Positions 51,690-62,495 of a stretch of 64,000 nucleotides of DNA are shown piece after piece. The stretch lies in contig JAVHKY010000025.1 in assembly GCA_035079385.1 (NCBI GenBank), positions 19,566,501 through 19,630,500 of the forward strand. The letters run 5' to 3'. Every line of letters starts with the position of its first letter. The first letter of the stretch is position 1. Source of the DNA: Aspidiotus rigidus. Lineage: Eukaryota; Arthropoda; Insecta; Hemiptera; Diaspididae. Below the pieces are notes generated by a model. The model did not search any database, was not told the origin of the DNA, and saw only the letters and a list, made by a program, of their open reading frames with translations. The position numbers and the translations under genes are program-made.

Positions 51690-54600
51690 ATGAGTGCGTT
51701 GCCAATTTCGCCTAGTAAAATTCACACGCGGTCAAAAGGCGTTTCCGGCCTTATACCTCATACCAGCCTTGAGAAGATCTTTGCCACTAAATATCGTTTA
51801 AAAAAAGAACGTGTCCGGGTTGAAGCTACAATACCCGAAGAAGCGTTGGACAACGATTCGAATTCGCCTGCGAAAACCAAATTTCAAGGTAACGAATGTG
51901 AAGACTACATTTCCGAAGGCTTTGTGACAGCGCGTTCGAGCATCGACGAGGGCAGTTTTCGGGCAAGTTTCTACGCGGTTGACTTTAAGTCTATATCTTT
52001 TATTCGTTCGTTCCAACACAACCAACCGTCGGCTGCTGATAACAAATTTAGTCTACAACAGGAACCCGGTTTCAATACTGCATCAGGTGCTGTAATTAAT
52101 ACTAGTAAATTTTCGTTACCGTATAGTAATATGATGGAATCTTTTGGCGGTAGAGATTTAAAAATATTTGTTTTCGATGGTAAGAATTATAATGAATGGG
52201 CTATGGTGGTGAGATGGAAACTCGAGAGCCTAGATTTATTAGACTTTATTGACTCAAAAGAGTGCTCCGATGTATTTATAAATTCAACGTCGAAAGAAAT
52301 ACGTGAAAATGAAAACTTGAGTTCGTATAGGAAGGGCAATGCTAAGGCCGGGGAAATTATAATGGAAAGGCTATCTCCAAAAGTTATATCGAAAATTATC
52401 GGCGCCCGTACAGCTTATGAAATTTGGCATAAATTAAAATCTTTATTCGTTATAAAAACGCGAGCAGCAAGAGATGCTGCGCGGACCGAATTGCATTCCC
52501 TTTCATTCCGTTTGGACGGGAATATGGAATTGTTCATAAATAAATTTGATAAGTTGGTGCAAGAATACAAATTTCAGGGGGGTACGATATCAGACTCCGA
52601 AGAGTTGGAAATGTTTAGTGCCATGTTACCCACGTTTTTCGATTCCCATAAAGACTGGCATTCTCTCTTGCCCGAGGAAGAGCAAACTATCGAGGCCCTA
52701 AAAATAAAGGTCATCGACGCCCACAAACGATATAGAAAGGAGAACGCCCACACGTCATTCATCGGTGCCGCTCGGGCCATTTCTCAAAAGAAATTTAACA
52801 ATGGGAATAATCGTGGTCGAAACTTTTCGAATAGCCAGGTTAAATTAAATATTAGGTGTTTCATTTGTAACGGACCCCACTATGCCAACAACTGTCCATC
52901 GAGGAGAGGGGGCAACTTATCTACAAGGGGTAACGGACGTAACCATAATTTTAACAACTCGTTCGGCAGGAGAAACTTCCCCAATAATGGTAACAATAAT
53001 AACAGTAGTGATAGTGGTAACAATTCGTTCCAAAATAATTCAAATGTAAATAGATTTGGGAATAGAAACAACACCCGAGGTGGATATGGGAACCAAAACT
53101 TTGGTAACAATAGTGTTAATAATGGTGGTGGTAGTTTTAATAGTAATGTCAGCAGTGGCAATATGGGTTTTAACTATGGTAATCGGCGTGGTAATTTTAG
53201 TGGTAACAATTTTAATCCAATGAATCATGGGGGCAGTACCTCAAACAATACTCAAAATTCCAATAACTCTTTCTTTAGTAACCCTGGTTCGTCGGGTAAT
53301 CATAATCAGAATACAGCTCAAGGAGGTTGGAAAAATAATACACCAAATTCAGGCAACAATCTCAGTAATTTTGGTGCTACATTGAGAATGGATGCACCAC
53401 AAAATGATATGAATTTCTTAGCGTATAGCGCCCTGGTGGTAATGGGTCACGAATGTCTGGATCCCAATGCTTTGTGTTTAGTGGGACAAAATAGCGATAC
53501 TCTCCCCATTCACTCGGGGATGTTAGATGGTGGTGCCAGCTGGCATATGACGGGAAACAAGGAGCTTTTGAGTGATCTCAGGGAAATCAAAAACCCAGGT
53601 CTGATCTTGGGATTCCGGGATGAATTTTCCTCAATTCCAAAATTTATGGGCGATATGGAAATAGTTACTCTCAATATTGATAACGAACCTATTTGTATAA
53701 CATTAACCGATGTAAGGTATGACGAGGGAATGAAACTCACACTAATCTCCGAAGGGTGCTTGAACGAGGCAGGTTGTCGCACTGATTCTAGGAAAGACTT
53801 TTCGAATGTAATTCGTCTCTCTGATGAGAAATCATTATTAGTGGGAGTCACTGTGAATAAATTGAAATGGGTTAGGTTCATCTTGAAGAAAGAATATAAT
53901 CATTCCATTTTAGATAGAATGCTGAAGAGTCCTATGCACATTTCTGTCACCGCTCCTGTCCGTCAGGTCGTCACAGAGAGAGATAAACAGCTAACAGTTT
54001 TATATCATCGCAGATTTGCTCACTGCTCTCCTAAATATTTAAAAAAGTTACAAGAAGTGACCAACGGGGTTGAAAAATTCAAGGTCATACCAGAAATTCT
54101 ATTCGAATGCGACGTTTGCTTGGCAGCAAAAAGTTCTCGCGCTCCCCACGTTAAGGAAAGAGTTCGCGGAGTCCGCGTTTTAGAAATTGTAAATTCAGAT
54201 ATCTTAGGTCCTTTGAATGTCGCTAGATCGTTTGAGAAATACGTAGTCACTTTTATTGATGATTTTTCATGCTTTTCGGTATCATACCCTGTAAAGAATA
54301 AAAGCGACGTGGTGACTGTTTTTCGAGACTTTGTTAATATTATGCTTGCAAAATTTCCAAGTACTAGGATAGCTATCTTACGCACTGATAATGCTCGGGA
54401 ATATGTGATGGGGGCTATGAGGGATTATTGCGTGGCGCAGGGCATTTTGTCCGATCCCTCTAACCCCTACACCCCTGAGCAAAACGGTAGATCGGAGAAA
54501 TTTAATGGTACGTTATTAAATAAATCTAGGTGTATTTTTCTGGACTCGAAGATCCCTCAGGATGAGTGGCCTTTGGTGGTCAAGATGGCTACTTTTCTCA

Positions 54601-56537
54601 TAAATAGAACTCCCTCTAGATCAAACCCAGGTTGGAAAACACCCTACGAGATGTTCTTTGGGACTGCTCCGGATAACTCTATGATCTATATACCAGGATC
54701 GGGGGCAAACCTTCATATTGATAAACCCAAGAGGAACAACCCCAAGCTTGGGAGGAGAGGTGTTCTGCGTGTAATCATGGGATATGAATCTAATGGTCTA
54801 CTTCTTATGAACCCTGTTGATCGTAGTACTACAAGGTCATGCAATTACCAACCCCTTGAAAATAGAAATTTTGTAGATATTTTGAATAAAATTCTGAGTG
54901 AGGAGTCCGATGAGTATGGCGATCATATGAACGCTGGAGCGCACGCTGCGTCTGCAAATTGCGAAGAAAAGTTGTCTGATAATATTCCTTACACTTATGA
55001 ACAGGCGTTGTCATCTCCATTTGCCGTTCAATGGATATCAGCGATGGAAGATGAGTTTACCTCCCTGCTTAAAAATAATACATGGATCGAGATAAACGAT
55101 ATATCTGGTCTGAAAATTTCGAAGCTAATTAGCACACGTTGGACCTATACTGTAAAATACTTTGGTCAACATGAGATGACCAAGGCGAGATTGGTCGCAA
55201 GGGGATTTCAGGATAACACACCTTATGGGCTGGAGGAGATATATTCTCCCGTGATTAATGCGACTCTCATAAGATGGATGGTTTCATTTGCTAATCGCTA
55301 TTCTCTCGTTTTAATTGCACTGGATGTTAAGACGGCATTCTTATATGGCGAACTTGATTGTCCTGTGTATATTTCAATCCCAAAGGGGCTAAACGTAAGC
55401 GGGGATGTGAAAGCTTTGAAATTGCAAAAGGCTTTGTATGGGTTGAAAGTTTCGTCGAAAAAATGGTTTTTGAAACTCACAAGTGTCTTGTCTAGCCTAA
55501 AATTCACAAACTTCCTTCCTGATCAATGTGTATTCTACAGGAAGGATAACAACGATATTTTCATTTTTGCTATATATGTAGACGATTGTCTTTTTGCCTG
55601 CTCTAATATTGAGATAGGTCGGGGTATATTGAAGCAGCTCTCGGATATCTTCGACATAAAGATCATGTTCCGTCCAGAAATATTTGTTGGACTTGAGATA
55701 AAACATTGTAATAGAATGAGGGTTATAAATCAATCTACTTATATCGAAAGATTAGCACGTCGTTTTGGGGTCAATGGTGAGACTCAGTTCGCAACACCAA
55801 TGGAGGCACGTTTATCCATTGTTAGGAATTCAAAATTGCAGGAATATGAGGGACTTCGTGCTATTATAGGCGGTTTACTTTTTGTTGCCAGACACTCTAG
55901 ACCGGACATTATGTTCCCTACAAACTATGTCTCTCGCTTTCAATCGGTGGCAACTCATGAGATTTTTCGCTACGCTCTTCGCATCCTATCATACCTCTAT
56001 AATACTAGAGAATATTCGCTGGTCTACAGGTCCTGTGAGATCACACCTGTCATTGCTTTCGTTGACGCTTCTTTTGCCGATGCCAAGGACAACTGTTATG
56101 AGTCTACCGGCGGTTTTTTGATTTTTTCTCACGGGGACTTGGTAGCGTGGAATACCCGCAAACAAAAACGTACTTCCACTTCGACCGCAGAGGCGGAGTT
56201 CACAGCGATGAATGATGCCGTGAAAGATATTATGTTTGTTAGGGAGCTGCATAAACAGATTGGAGAAATAGTTCAGCCTGCTATCATATTCGAGGATAAT
56301 TCCTCTGCTTTACGCATCGCTGAGGGGACGGAATCAACGTGTTCCAGATTTTTACTCACAAAGCAGTTCGCCATACGACAGGCGATCATTGATAATGAAA
56401 TTAACGTCAGAAAAATAACTACGTGTAACCAACTGGCCGATATTATGACAAAAGCGCTAGATAGATCCAAATTTGAGAATATTCGCAACTTTCTACTTGA
56501 GTGTGAGACCTCCGATGTAACTAGGTCGTCTTCATGA
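51690..56537 (+). CDS. Copia-type Gag-Pol polyprotein, 1615 aa
   Basis: Single open frame with domains in copia order: an N-terminal extension (1-150); copia-type Gag (about 158-350, FDGKNYNEWAMVVRWKLESL); a zinc knuckle at 390-402 (CFICNGPHYANNC); an Asn/Gly-rich stretch (403-560); protease with DGGASWHM (613-620); pre-integrase zinc region (YHRRFAHCS near 771, CDVCLAAK); DD35E integrase with D near 837 (SDILGPL), D near 899 (RTDNAREY) and E 36 residues on (NGRSEKF); reverse transcriptase with YVDD near 1296; RNase H with FVDASFAD, STAEAEF and EDNSSAL. Two features are odd. The knuckle is C-X2-C-X3-H-X4-C, one residue shorter than usual. The protease has DGG where DSG or DTG is the norm. The frame is otherwise complete, and catalytic residues of integrase, RT and RNase H are in place. 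Confidence 0.97.
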   Translation: MSALPISPSKIHTRSKGVSGLIPHTSLEKIFATKYRLKKERVRVEATIPEEALDNDSNSPAKTKFQGNECEDYISEGFVTARSSIDEGSFRASFYAVDFKSISFIRSFQHNQPSAADNKFSLQQEPGFNTASGAVINTSKFSLPYSNMMESFGGRDLKIFVFDGKNYNEWAMVVRWKLESLDLLDFIDSKECSDVFINSTSKEIRENENLSSYRKGNAKAGEIIMERLSPKVISKIIGARTAYEIWHKLKSLFVIKTRAARDAARTELHSLSFRLDGNMELFINKFDKLVQEYKFQGGTISDSEELEMFSAMLPTFFDSHKDWHSLLPEEEQTIEALKIKVIDAHKRYRKENAHTSFIGAARAISQKKFNNGNNRGRNFSNSQVKLNIRCFICNGPHYANNCPSRRGGNLSTRGNGRNHNFNNSFGRRNFPNNGNNNNSSDSGNNSFQNNSNVNRFGNRNNTRGGYGNQNFGNNSVNNGGGSFNSNVSSGNMGFNYGNRRGNFSGNNFNPMNHGGSTSNNTQNSNNSFFSNPGSSGNHNQNTAQGGWKNNTPNSGNNLSNFGATLRMDAPQNDMNFLAYSALVVMGHECLDPNALCLVGQNSDTLPIHSGMLDGGASWHMTGNKELLSDLREIKNPGLILGFRDEFSSIPKFMGDMEIVTLNIDNEPICITLTDVRYDEGMKLTLISEGCLNEAGCRTDSRKDFSNVIRLSDEKSLLVGVTVNKLKWVRFILKKEYNHSILDRMLKSPMHISVTAPVRQVVTERDKQLTVLYHRRFAHCSPKYLKKLQEVTNGVEKFKVIPEILFECDVCLAAKSSRAPHVKERVRGVRVLEIVNSDILGPLNVARSFEKYVVTFIDDFSCFSVSYPVKNKSDVVTVFRDFVNIMLAKFPSTRIAILRTDNAREYVMGAMRDYCVAQGILSDPSNPYTPEQNGRSEKFNGTLLNKSRCIFLDSKIPQDEWPLVVKMATFLINRTPSRSNPGWKTPYEMFFGTAPDNSMIYIPGSGANLHIDKPKRNNPKLGRRGVLRVIMGYESNGLLLMNPVDRSTTRSCNYQPLENRNFVDILNKILSEESDEYGDHMNAGAHAASANCEEKLSDNIPYTYEQALSSPFAVQWISAMEDEFTSLLKNNTWIEINDISGLKISKLISTRWTYTVKYFGQHEMTKARLVARGFQDNTPYGLEEIYSPVINATLIRWMVSFANRYSLVLIALDVKTAFLYGELDCPVYISIPKGLNVSGDVKALKLQKALYGLKVSSKKWFLKLTSVLSSLKFTNFLPDQCVFYRKDNNDIFIFAIYVDDCLFACSNIEIGRGILKQLSDIFDIKIMFRPEIFVGLEIKHCNRMRVINQSTYIERLARRFGVNGETQFATPMEARLSIVRNSKLQEYEGLRAIIGGLLFVARHSRPDIMFPTNYVSRFQSVATHEIFRYALRILSYLYNTREYSLVYRSCEITPVIAFVDASFADAKDNCYESTGGFLIFSHGDLVAWNTRKQKRTSTSTAEAEFTAMNDAVKDIMFVRELHKQIGEIVQPAIIFEDNSSALRIAEGTESTCSRFLLTKQFAIRQAIIDNEINVRKITTCNQLADIMTKALDRSKFENIRNFLLECETSDVTRSSS

Positions 56538-57823
56538 GTTTCATCTCCACCTAGCCCATTAGCCTACTTTTAAATTATTAAAAAAAAAAAAAAAAAAAAA
56601 TTAAATTTTATGAAAAAAAAAGAAAAATCGAAAAATTAAATTAAAAAAAAAATATATATATATATTATTATTATGTGCTTATTATAGACTAAGGTATATT
56701 CGACTGTGTTTTCGTTTCATTTGTATATCTGTTATATCGAAGTAATTTGGTTGCGATAGTTATCTCGTTTTATAGACTTCATTGTCTTGGATTTTGCCGA
56801 AAGAGTGGACCGATGGGCGTCCAGCCTAGGCTCTGTCCGCGAGTAGGACAGCATTTTCGAGGCAAAAGCGACCACTCGTAGTGAGTTTCCTTAAGGGCTG
56901 CCGCTACGAGTGCTCAAGACTGCAATAGCCGACGAGGTCGTCACGGTGACACCTTGAGTGAACGAATTGTTTTCACGGCCATCGCTTTGTGATGTTTTTC
57001 CGGTCAAGTGATACCGTTGAAAGGGGGGAGGAAGGTTCCACAGCGATGGATAGGCTGCAGTATCGATGCGTTCTAATTGTATAACTGGTTGTTGATTAAA
57101 TGTTTGAGAATTGTTGTGCTATGTTTGTGATGGTTACGCGCGCGTATGTATGATGTTTTTTGTTTTGTGTTTGTCTACTTCGATAATATCTGTGATAAAT
57201 GGTTATTTACTTGTATGTTGGTTTATTTTAGTTTATACCTGATGATGTTACCCTAGATGCAGTCGATGTACCTCAAGTCTTTCTTACCTTCAAATTTTAT
57301 GCATGTTTTATGGTCTTTTAATGTTTCAATTTTATTTCTGTGTTTTCATTATTTCATATTTTCTTGTATTGTTATTACTTTGTATTTATTTTGATTTTAA
57401 AAGTTAATTATTTTGTACATGAGCTCATGCAGCGGATAGCTGAAAATTGTAATGTTTCTAATGGTATAAAAATCATGCAGCGGATAGCTGAAAATTGTAA
57501 TGTTTCTAATGGTATAAAAGTCATGCAGCGGATAGCTGAAAATTGTAATGTTCCTAATGGTAGGCCTATATGTGTAAAAGTCACGCAGCGGATAGCTGAA
57601 AATTGTAATGTTTTTAATCGTATAAAAATCGTACAGCGGATAGCTGAAAATTGCAATTTCTTGAGTTTTTTTAGAAATATCTTACAGCGGATAGCTGGGA
57701 ATCATAATTTGTTTTGATTTGATAGAAATACGTAGCGGATAGCTTTTAGATAGTTTTTTGATTGTTTTTTTAAATTTGTGAATTTTATAGTTTAATGCCC
57801 GGCAGATCGGTCTGAGGGGGCAT
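56538..57823 (+). other. Long 3' non-coding part of the copia element
   Basis: About 1.3 kb between the gag-pol stop and the 3' LTR. It has an A run of about 20 bases near 56580, a TA repeat near 56650, unremarkable sequence, then the 48-bp-type repeats and the polypurine tract. Confidence 0.7.
57430..57745 (+). repeat. CAGCGGATAGCTGAAAATTG tandem repeats, 7 units
   Basis: Units start at 57430, 57478, 57526, 57586, 57634, 57685 and 57733, with spacings 48, 48, 60, 48, 51 and 48. All spacings are multiples of three. The + frame stays open through six units, each reading QRIAENCNV or close, within a 125-codon frame (57340-57717). The repeats end just before the 3' LTR. They could be an RNA structure such as a packaging or transport signal, or a small peptide ORF. 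Confidence 0.85.
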
Positions 57824-58042
57824 GTTGAAACTTCATCCCGACTGCCGGACATTGGAGGGGTACTCGTATAATAGATAAGATGATAAGACCTACGTGTACA
57901 CCGAACAAACGCACGTTAGTGCATATCTCGAAGTATCTTCATGTGAACCGTTTTATATTCTGTTGCTGCGATATTCGTTAAAAGGCTGTGAATTATATAT
58001 TTTTTAACTTTTCTGTGATTGCTAATTTTTCGTTCTTCAACA
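57824..58042 (+). repeat. 3' LTR
   Basis: 219 bp, same sequence as the 5' LTR by eye. A G-rich stretch (GAGGGGG) directly upstream is the likely plus-strand primer. Confidence 0.97.
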
Positions 58043-58539
58043 AAATTTGCCGTCCAACGCCCGGCTAAAATGAAATAAAAAAAAATGTTGCTTCTTTTCT
58101 TGAGCTACATGTGATAGGAGGGGAATGATAAGAGGGGTACTTAGATTTTTTTATCATTTTATTTATTTAATTAATTATTTAAATTATTAATTTATTCATT
58201 CATTTTATTTATTTATTTTATTTACCTATTTATTAATATTATTTATTTACTCATTGTTTGTTTATTTCTTTCTTTCTTTCTTTATAATGATAGGGAGGAC
58301 GTGAAACAACTTTGTTCGCCAAGTCATGAATATTAAAAAAGGGCCTTGAAAAATTTTGAATTCTTGAAGAATTTGGAAATTTTTCCAGTAGGCCTATAAA
58401 TTCATTACTAAAATAAATTCGACCCGCTAAGAAAGCCTTAATTTTTCAGATCCCGAGTGCCCCATAAAACAGGTTCCTTACCCCCCTCATTCAACTCCGT
58501 TAAAGAATCCGTCAGTTATCATATATAGCTTAGAGAGGG

Positions 58540-58690
58540 GGGTGTGACGTAACAATTTCATGACATCACATGTCTTGTGACGTCACAATTTTTTTTCCAA
58601 GTCCCCCTCCATCATATATAGCTATAAAGCTCGGCCCCGTGACATCACAATTTGATGACGTCATAGGTCAGCCTTGTGACGTCACAATCT
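58540..58690. repeat. TGACGTCA palindrome cluster, right part
   Basis: Perfect octamers are at 58578, 58656 and 58677 with variants between, in the same module arrangement as 50.8-51.4 kb. Confidence 0.7.
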
Positions 58691-58755
58691 ACATTTTTCA
58701 AAACCCGGTTCTCTGCCACCCTCCTTTTAACTCCGTTAAAGAACTCGTGAGTTTT

Positions 58756-60710
58756 TGATCTTGGGAGTCGAAAAAGGTTTGAGGAAAGGGCGACAGGGCG
58801 GGCGGGTGCTTCGACCTAGATGGCGAGTTTGGAAATATTTGCGAAGGTGTCCGAAATTACGCGAGGGAGAGGGTCTGTGACCCAGATAGCTTTTAATTTC
58901 GACTTTCAGAGCTCTGAATAGTAGAACTACAAGAAATTCCGCTGATGTCTTCGAATTTTATCATTTTCAAAATTCGAGTGTTTGTGAGGTAAGAAAGAAC
59001 AGAAAACATTTCTTTAGGCTACGAAGTGGAACTTGAGTTAGAACTCTCATCAAGTTTTAATTTTTGCGAGCAATCGAAAAATCGATTGTCATTCTGATTC
59101 CTGCACAACCACGGAACGAGTCCCTTGCATAATATTAATTGAAATTGTTCTAATGTTGGAGGTCGTAGAGAATTTGCAAAGATTTGAATCCTAAAAGACC
59201 TTATTCAAAGGAATTTCTCCTCATCTGTTCATTCAGACTCGGTTCGGAAACAAGTTTTAACAAAATGACTAAATCTCGCGTTCGGAAATTCGATTTTACG
59301 ACTCCTCTCAAGAATTAAGAAGTAGGCAAGCTTTCTTTCTCTGATTTTCCTCGTTTACGAAATACTTCGATTGTATTGTCTTCTTGGTCTCTTGAATCGC
59401 GTACAAGGTACTGTTGTTTATATTACACAGCAGTAATTAAAACGACTGTCGAATGTTCGATTTCTTGGTGTGGTACACAAATGTAGTACTATATACGTGT
59501 CGTCGTCTTGCACCAGAGCAGTGGCCACCTTGACGTACGCACACCCAATTTTTTTCTGGTGTTTTCTTTTTTCAACTGGTTATAAGTAGGACAATAAAAC
59601 GTGCCGTCACACGTGAAGGAGTTTTTTTAAGTACCTCTTCCTTTTGATCGAAGGCGCCTTCTTCGGTATTCAATTAATTTTTTTCTTCGCTCATATACAC
59701 GAAGGTATTTTCAGCCAAATGTGCAAGTCTGTCTGCGAGATGGAAATATGTAACACGTTGCATGTTCGGAAGGGAGTAAATTTTATGGAGATAGAATTAC
59801 AGAAAGTTGTGTAGGCCTCTTCTCATTAGCATTGGCTACTAACCTATATATATAGGAAGAGGAATTTGACAGCGAGTAAACCATGTATTCGATTGTACGG
59901 GATGGTTTTTACGTTGATTAGCGAGGTAATTAAAAAGTAATAAAAATAACGATTATATCTTTCGCGAGGATCTTTATCGAAGTAAACGTTCATCGTTGGA
60001 ACATCATTCATGAAAAAAGTTCTCATCTCGTATAGCCTATATATGCGATGTAGTATCAATTTCTACCGGAAACTTCTAATGTTCAATATGGCATATCGAA
60101 AAAATTTCTCTTTTGTCTTATGTATAAGCTGCGTAGGAAGCGAGCCAAATCAAAAATTTCTCATCACGGTCAAAGCGGTTCCATTCAAAAATGGTTGATT
60201 TTGAAGTGCAGAGCATTTCAAATATTAAAATAAAATCTAGACTTTTGCACAAACGGTGAAATGATCATGGATTTCTATCCTTACAATTTGTATAGGCTGA
60301 AAGCCATCTCTCTGAGCGATGACGGCACTATAGCGGTAGTCATTCATATTGGTGCGACAAGGAAAAGTATAAGAAAAGGAGGCCAGAGGTTGACGACGAT
60401 TGACATTGCACACGGAAGCATCTTTGGTCAAGTTATTTGTATAAAAAAAAATGTAACTTTCTGCTCGAGAACTAAGTTGAGACAGTCTTTAATTGGAAGA
60501 ATTCGCAAAGGAGTTAATTTTCTCTATTTACAGTTCTTGAATCAAAATTTCCCAAGGGATTAGAGCCAATGACTTTGCCAAGTTTCCTAACGATTTTACA
60601 ATCCGAGTTCGAGATTTCTTTGTCCCTCCTGTATGAGATTGCAAACAAAGTCCTTCGACGACGACACGAACAGGGTTCTCTATCTTTTCATCCATAAGTT
60701 TCAATAAATC
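58756..60710. other. Unassigned intergenic sequence
   Basis: A 100-codon + frame (60261-60563) has no recognisable motif and no splice support, so I do not call it. Otherwise nothing was seen. Confidence 0.35.
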
Positions 60711-61084
60711 TTTTAATTTTATTATCTTCTGTTATTTTAAAATTAGGTAGATTCGGTAAGATTTGTATTATAATATTTATAAATTTATTTATAATAAAAT
60801 TAATTTTTTATTTACATTTAATTGGAATAATTTATTTAATTTTTCAAATTAATTATGAATTAATTTCATTAAAATTTTATATTTTTTAATTAATTAAATT
60901 ATTGTTAATAATTTATATAAAATTAAAAATTTTGATCAATAATTTAAATTTATTATTTTATTATTAATTAAAATAGTTGATTATTAATTTGAACTTTTTA
61001 AAGAAATATTTATATTCATTATTTTTTTATTATTAATAAAAATATTAAATGATATAATTACATTTTTTATTTTATAAATTGCTT
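60711..61084. other. Very AT-rich spacer
   Basis: Low-complexity A+T; similar sequence resumes at 62500, so the R1-like copy C inserted into an AT-rich block. Confidence 0.5.
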
Positions 61085-62495
61085 GTGTGTCGCATGTGCA
61101 GCACCGCCCGTCATCCATAATGGAGTAGGTGCGGGTTGCGTATGCATTTAATTTTGTTTCCTCCAACACCGGAATCGACCCTTTCGGGTACAACTTCAGT
61201 GAAGGAGGAATCTCCTAGGCGAACCCCCTCTTCTACTCGGCAACTGCCAAGTTGCTTTGGCAACCGCCAAGCTGCAGTGCCCCCCTGGCACGCACAAAAA
61301 CATAAGAACACTCACAACAACAAACACCACCACAATACACAATACAGTAGGTCACTGTTGGAGTTTCTTCATCTTCTTCTCTCTTCAGGGAAGATCTTGG
61401 TCCTCTTCTTCCTGCAGATCTGGATGTTGATGGTACACAGGTGTTGAGTAGGCCATAGCGTGGTTCTGCATTTGCCTATTCCAATCCTGGTCCATCTTCC
61501 TCTTCATGATGGTGGCCGCAAATGCAGACACCAGGTTCCATGCTTCTTCGGAACCTAGCACGGTGGGTACCAGGCTACTCGGGTCGAGCGCTTCATCTAC
61601 CCCGATCTCTTGGAGAGACCGACTCAGCTCGTCCGCCTTCGCCGCCACGCCTCACACTCAAATAAGGTGTGTTGTGGTCCATCATCCCGCCCTTGGTTAC
61701 AGTGCGAACACGTTGCCTGCTCAACTTTCCTTAACTTCTCGTGAAGGTACTTGTTGAAGCAGCCATGGCCGCTTAACACCTGCGTCAGGGGAAAGTTCAG
61801 CTGACCATGGTGTCGGTTCATCCACTCATCAAGGTCGCGTATTAGCACACGGGTTGTCCATGTACCCAGCTCGCTCTGGGCAATTCTTGCTTTCCATTTT
61901 ACAAGCAAGGAGCGCCTGGCCTCCTGCTTGACCCGTAAAGCTTCTTGGTTGGGCGTCGTTCTCTTCTTTGCTTCGAACACCACCGCTCTCTTCTCAGCAA
62001 GGAGCTCGATTGGAGGTGAACGTGCTAATACACAAAGAGCCTCCGTCGAGACAGTGCGGTAGGCACTAACACACCTCAGCGCAGCTCTTCGTTGGATTAC
62101 CATCTCTCTTATTTGGTATGGTGTCTTCATGCAGTCGGCCCATACTGGCGCACCGTATAGGAGGATCGACAAGGCGGTGCTCATCATGATCCTTCTCCTT
62201 GCTTCTCTCGGTCCTCCTAGGTTCCCCATCAGGCGGCTTAGGTATCCAACTACCTAGCCCGCCTAATCCGCTGCCATCAGGGAATGGTGTCTGAAGCTCA
62301 GCGTTGAGTCAAACCAGATGCCCAGGTATTTCATTTGCTTCTTGATTCCAATTTCCACACCTTGCAGGCGAAAGGTGGGGGGCTTGAACTTTCGACGGGT
62401 CGTGAATAAAATGGCCTCCATCTTACTTGCTGCTAGTTCAAGTCCAGCCGACTCGATCCAACGCGTCACATCCTCTAGGGCCCGGTTCACCCTGT
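61085..62495 (-). mobile_element. R1-like non-LTR retrotransposon, 5'-truncated (copy C)
   Basis: Nearly the same sequence as copy B from TGTGTCGCATGTGCAGC to its break near 62495. Minus-strand pieces are VTRWIESAGLELAASKMEA, KYLGIWFDSTLSFRHH, ALSILLYGAPVWADCM, LTQVLSGHGCFNKYLHEKL and the C-X2-C-X9-H-X4-C knuckle. The RT catalytic YADD part is cut off by the 5' truncation. Small indels relative to B (for example 3 bases near 62093 and 5 near 61275) break or shift frames. Low divergence between B and C suggests the family moved fairly recently. Confidence 0.85.

Larger units (their letters stand above)
51402..58042 (+). mobile_element. Intact Ty1/copia LTR retrotransposon
   Basis: It has two 219-bp LTRs, a primer-binding site right after the 5' LTR, one gag-pol ORF of 1615 codons, and a G-rich tract before the 3' LTR (57814-57823). 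AAATT lies directly outside both ends (51397-51401 and 58043-58047), the 5-bp duplication usual for this superfamily. By eye the LTRs do not differ at any base. Intact frame and identical LTRs point to a very recent insertion. Confidence 0.97.
51366..58516. mobile_element. Inner CAGGGAACCTG repeat copy carrying the copia insertion
   Basis: The left end AACAGGGAACCTGTTCTG is at 51366 and the right end CCATAAAACAGGTTCCTTAC with CAACTCCGTTAAAGAATCCG is at 58454-58512. Removing the copia element and one AAATT restores the GAAAAATTTGCCGTCC core seen in the copies at 4.7 and 42.5 kb, so the insertion site is exact. Confidence 0.75.
50990..58753. mobile_element. Outer CAGGGAACCTG repeat copy, split by insertions
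   Basis: The left end AACAGGGAATCTGTTTCATC is at 50990; the right end CCGGTTCTCTGCC with CTTTTAACTCCGTTAAAGAA is at 58703-58745. Between them lie TGACGTCA modules and a second, inner copy. The pairing of these two ends is inferred from orientation and order. Confidence 0.45.

Noticed and set aside
52880..53228. Leu- and Thr-rich minus-strand ORFs
   Set aside because: They are antisense to the Asn/Gly-rich part of the copia Gag.
57408..57656. Minus-strand repeat ORF (QFSAIRC units)
   Set aside because: Antisense of the 48-bp repeats. The + frame is equally open; neither is supported as a protein, so only the repeat is annotated.
60261..60563. 100-codon + ORF
   Set aside because: No motif, no splice context, and an overlapping minus ORF of similar quality.
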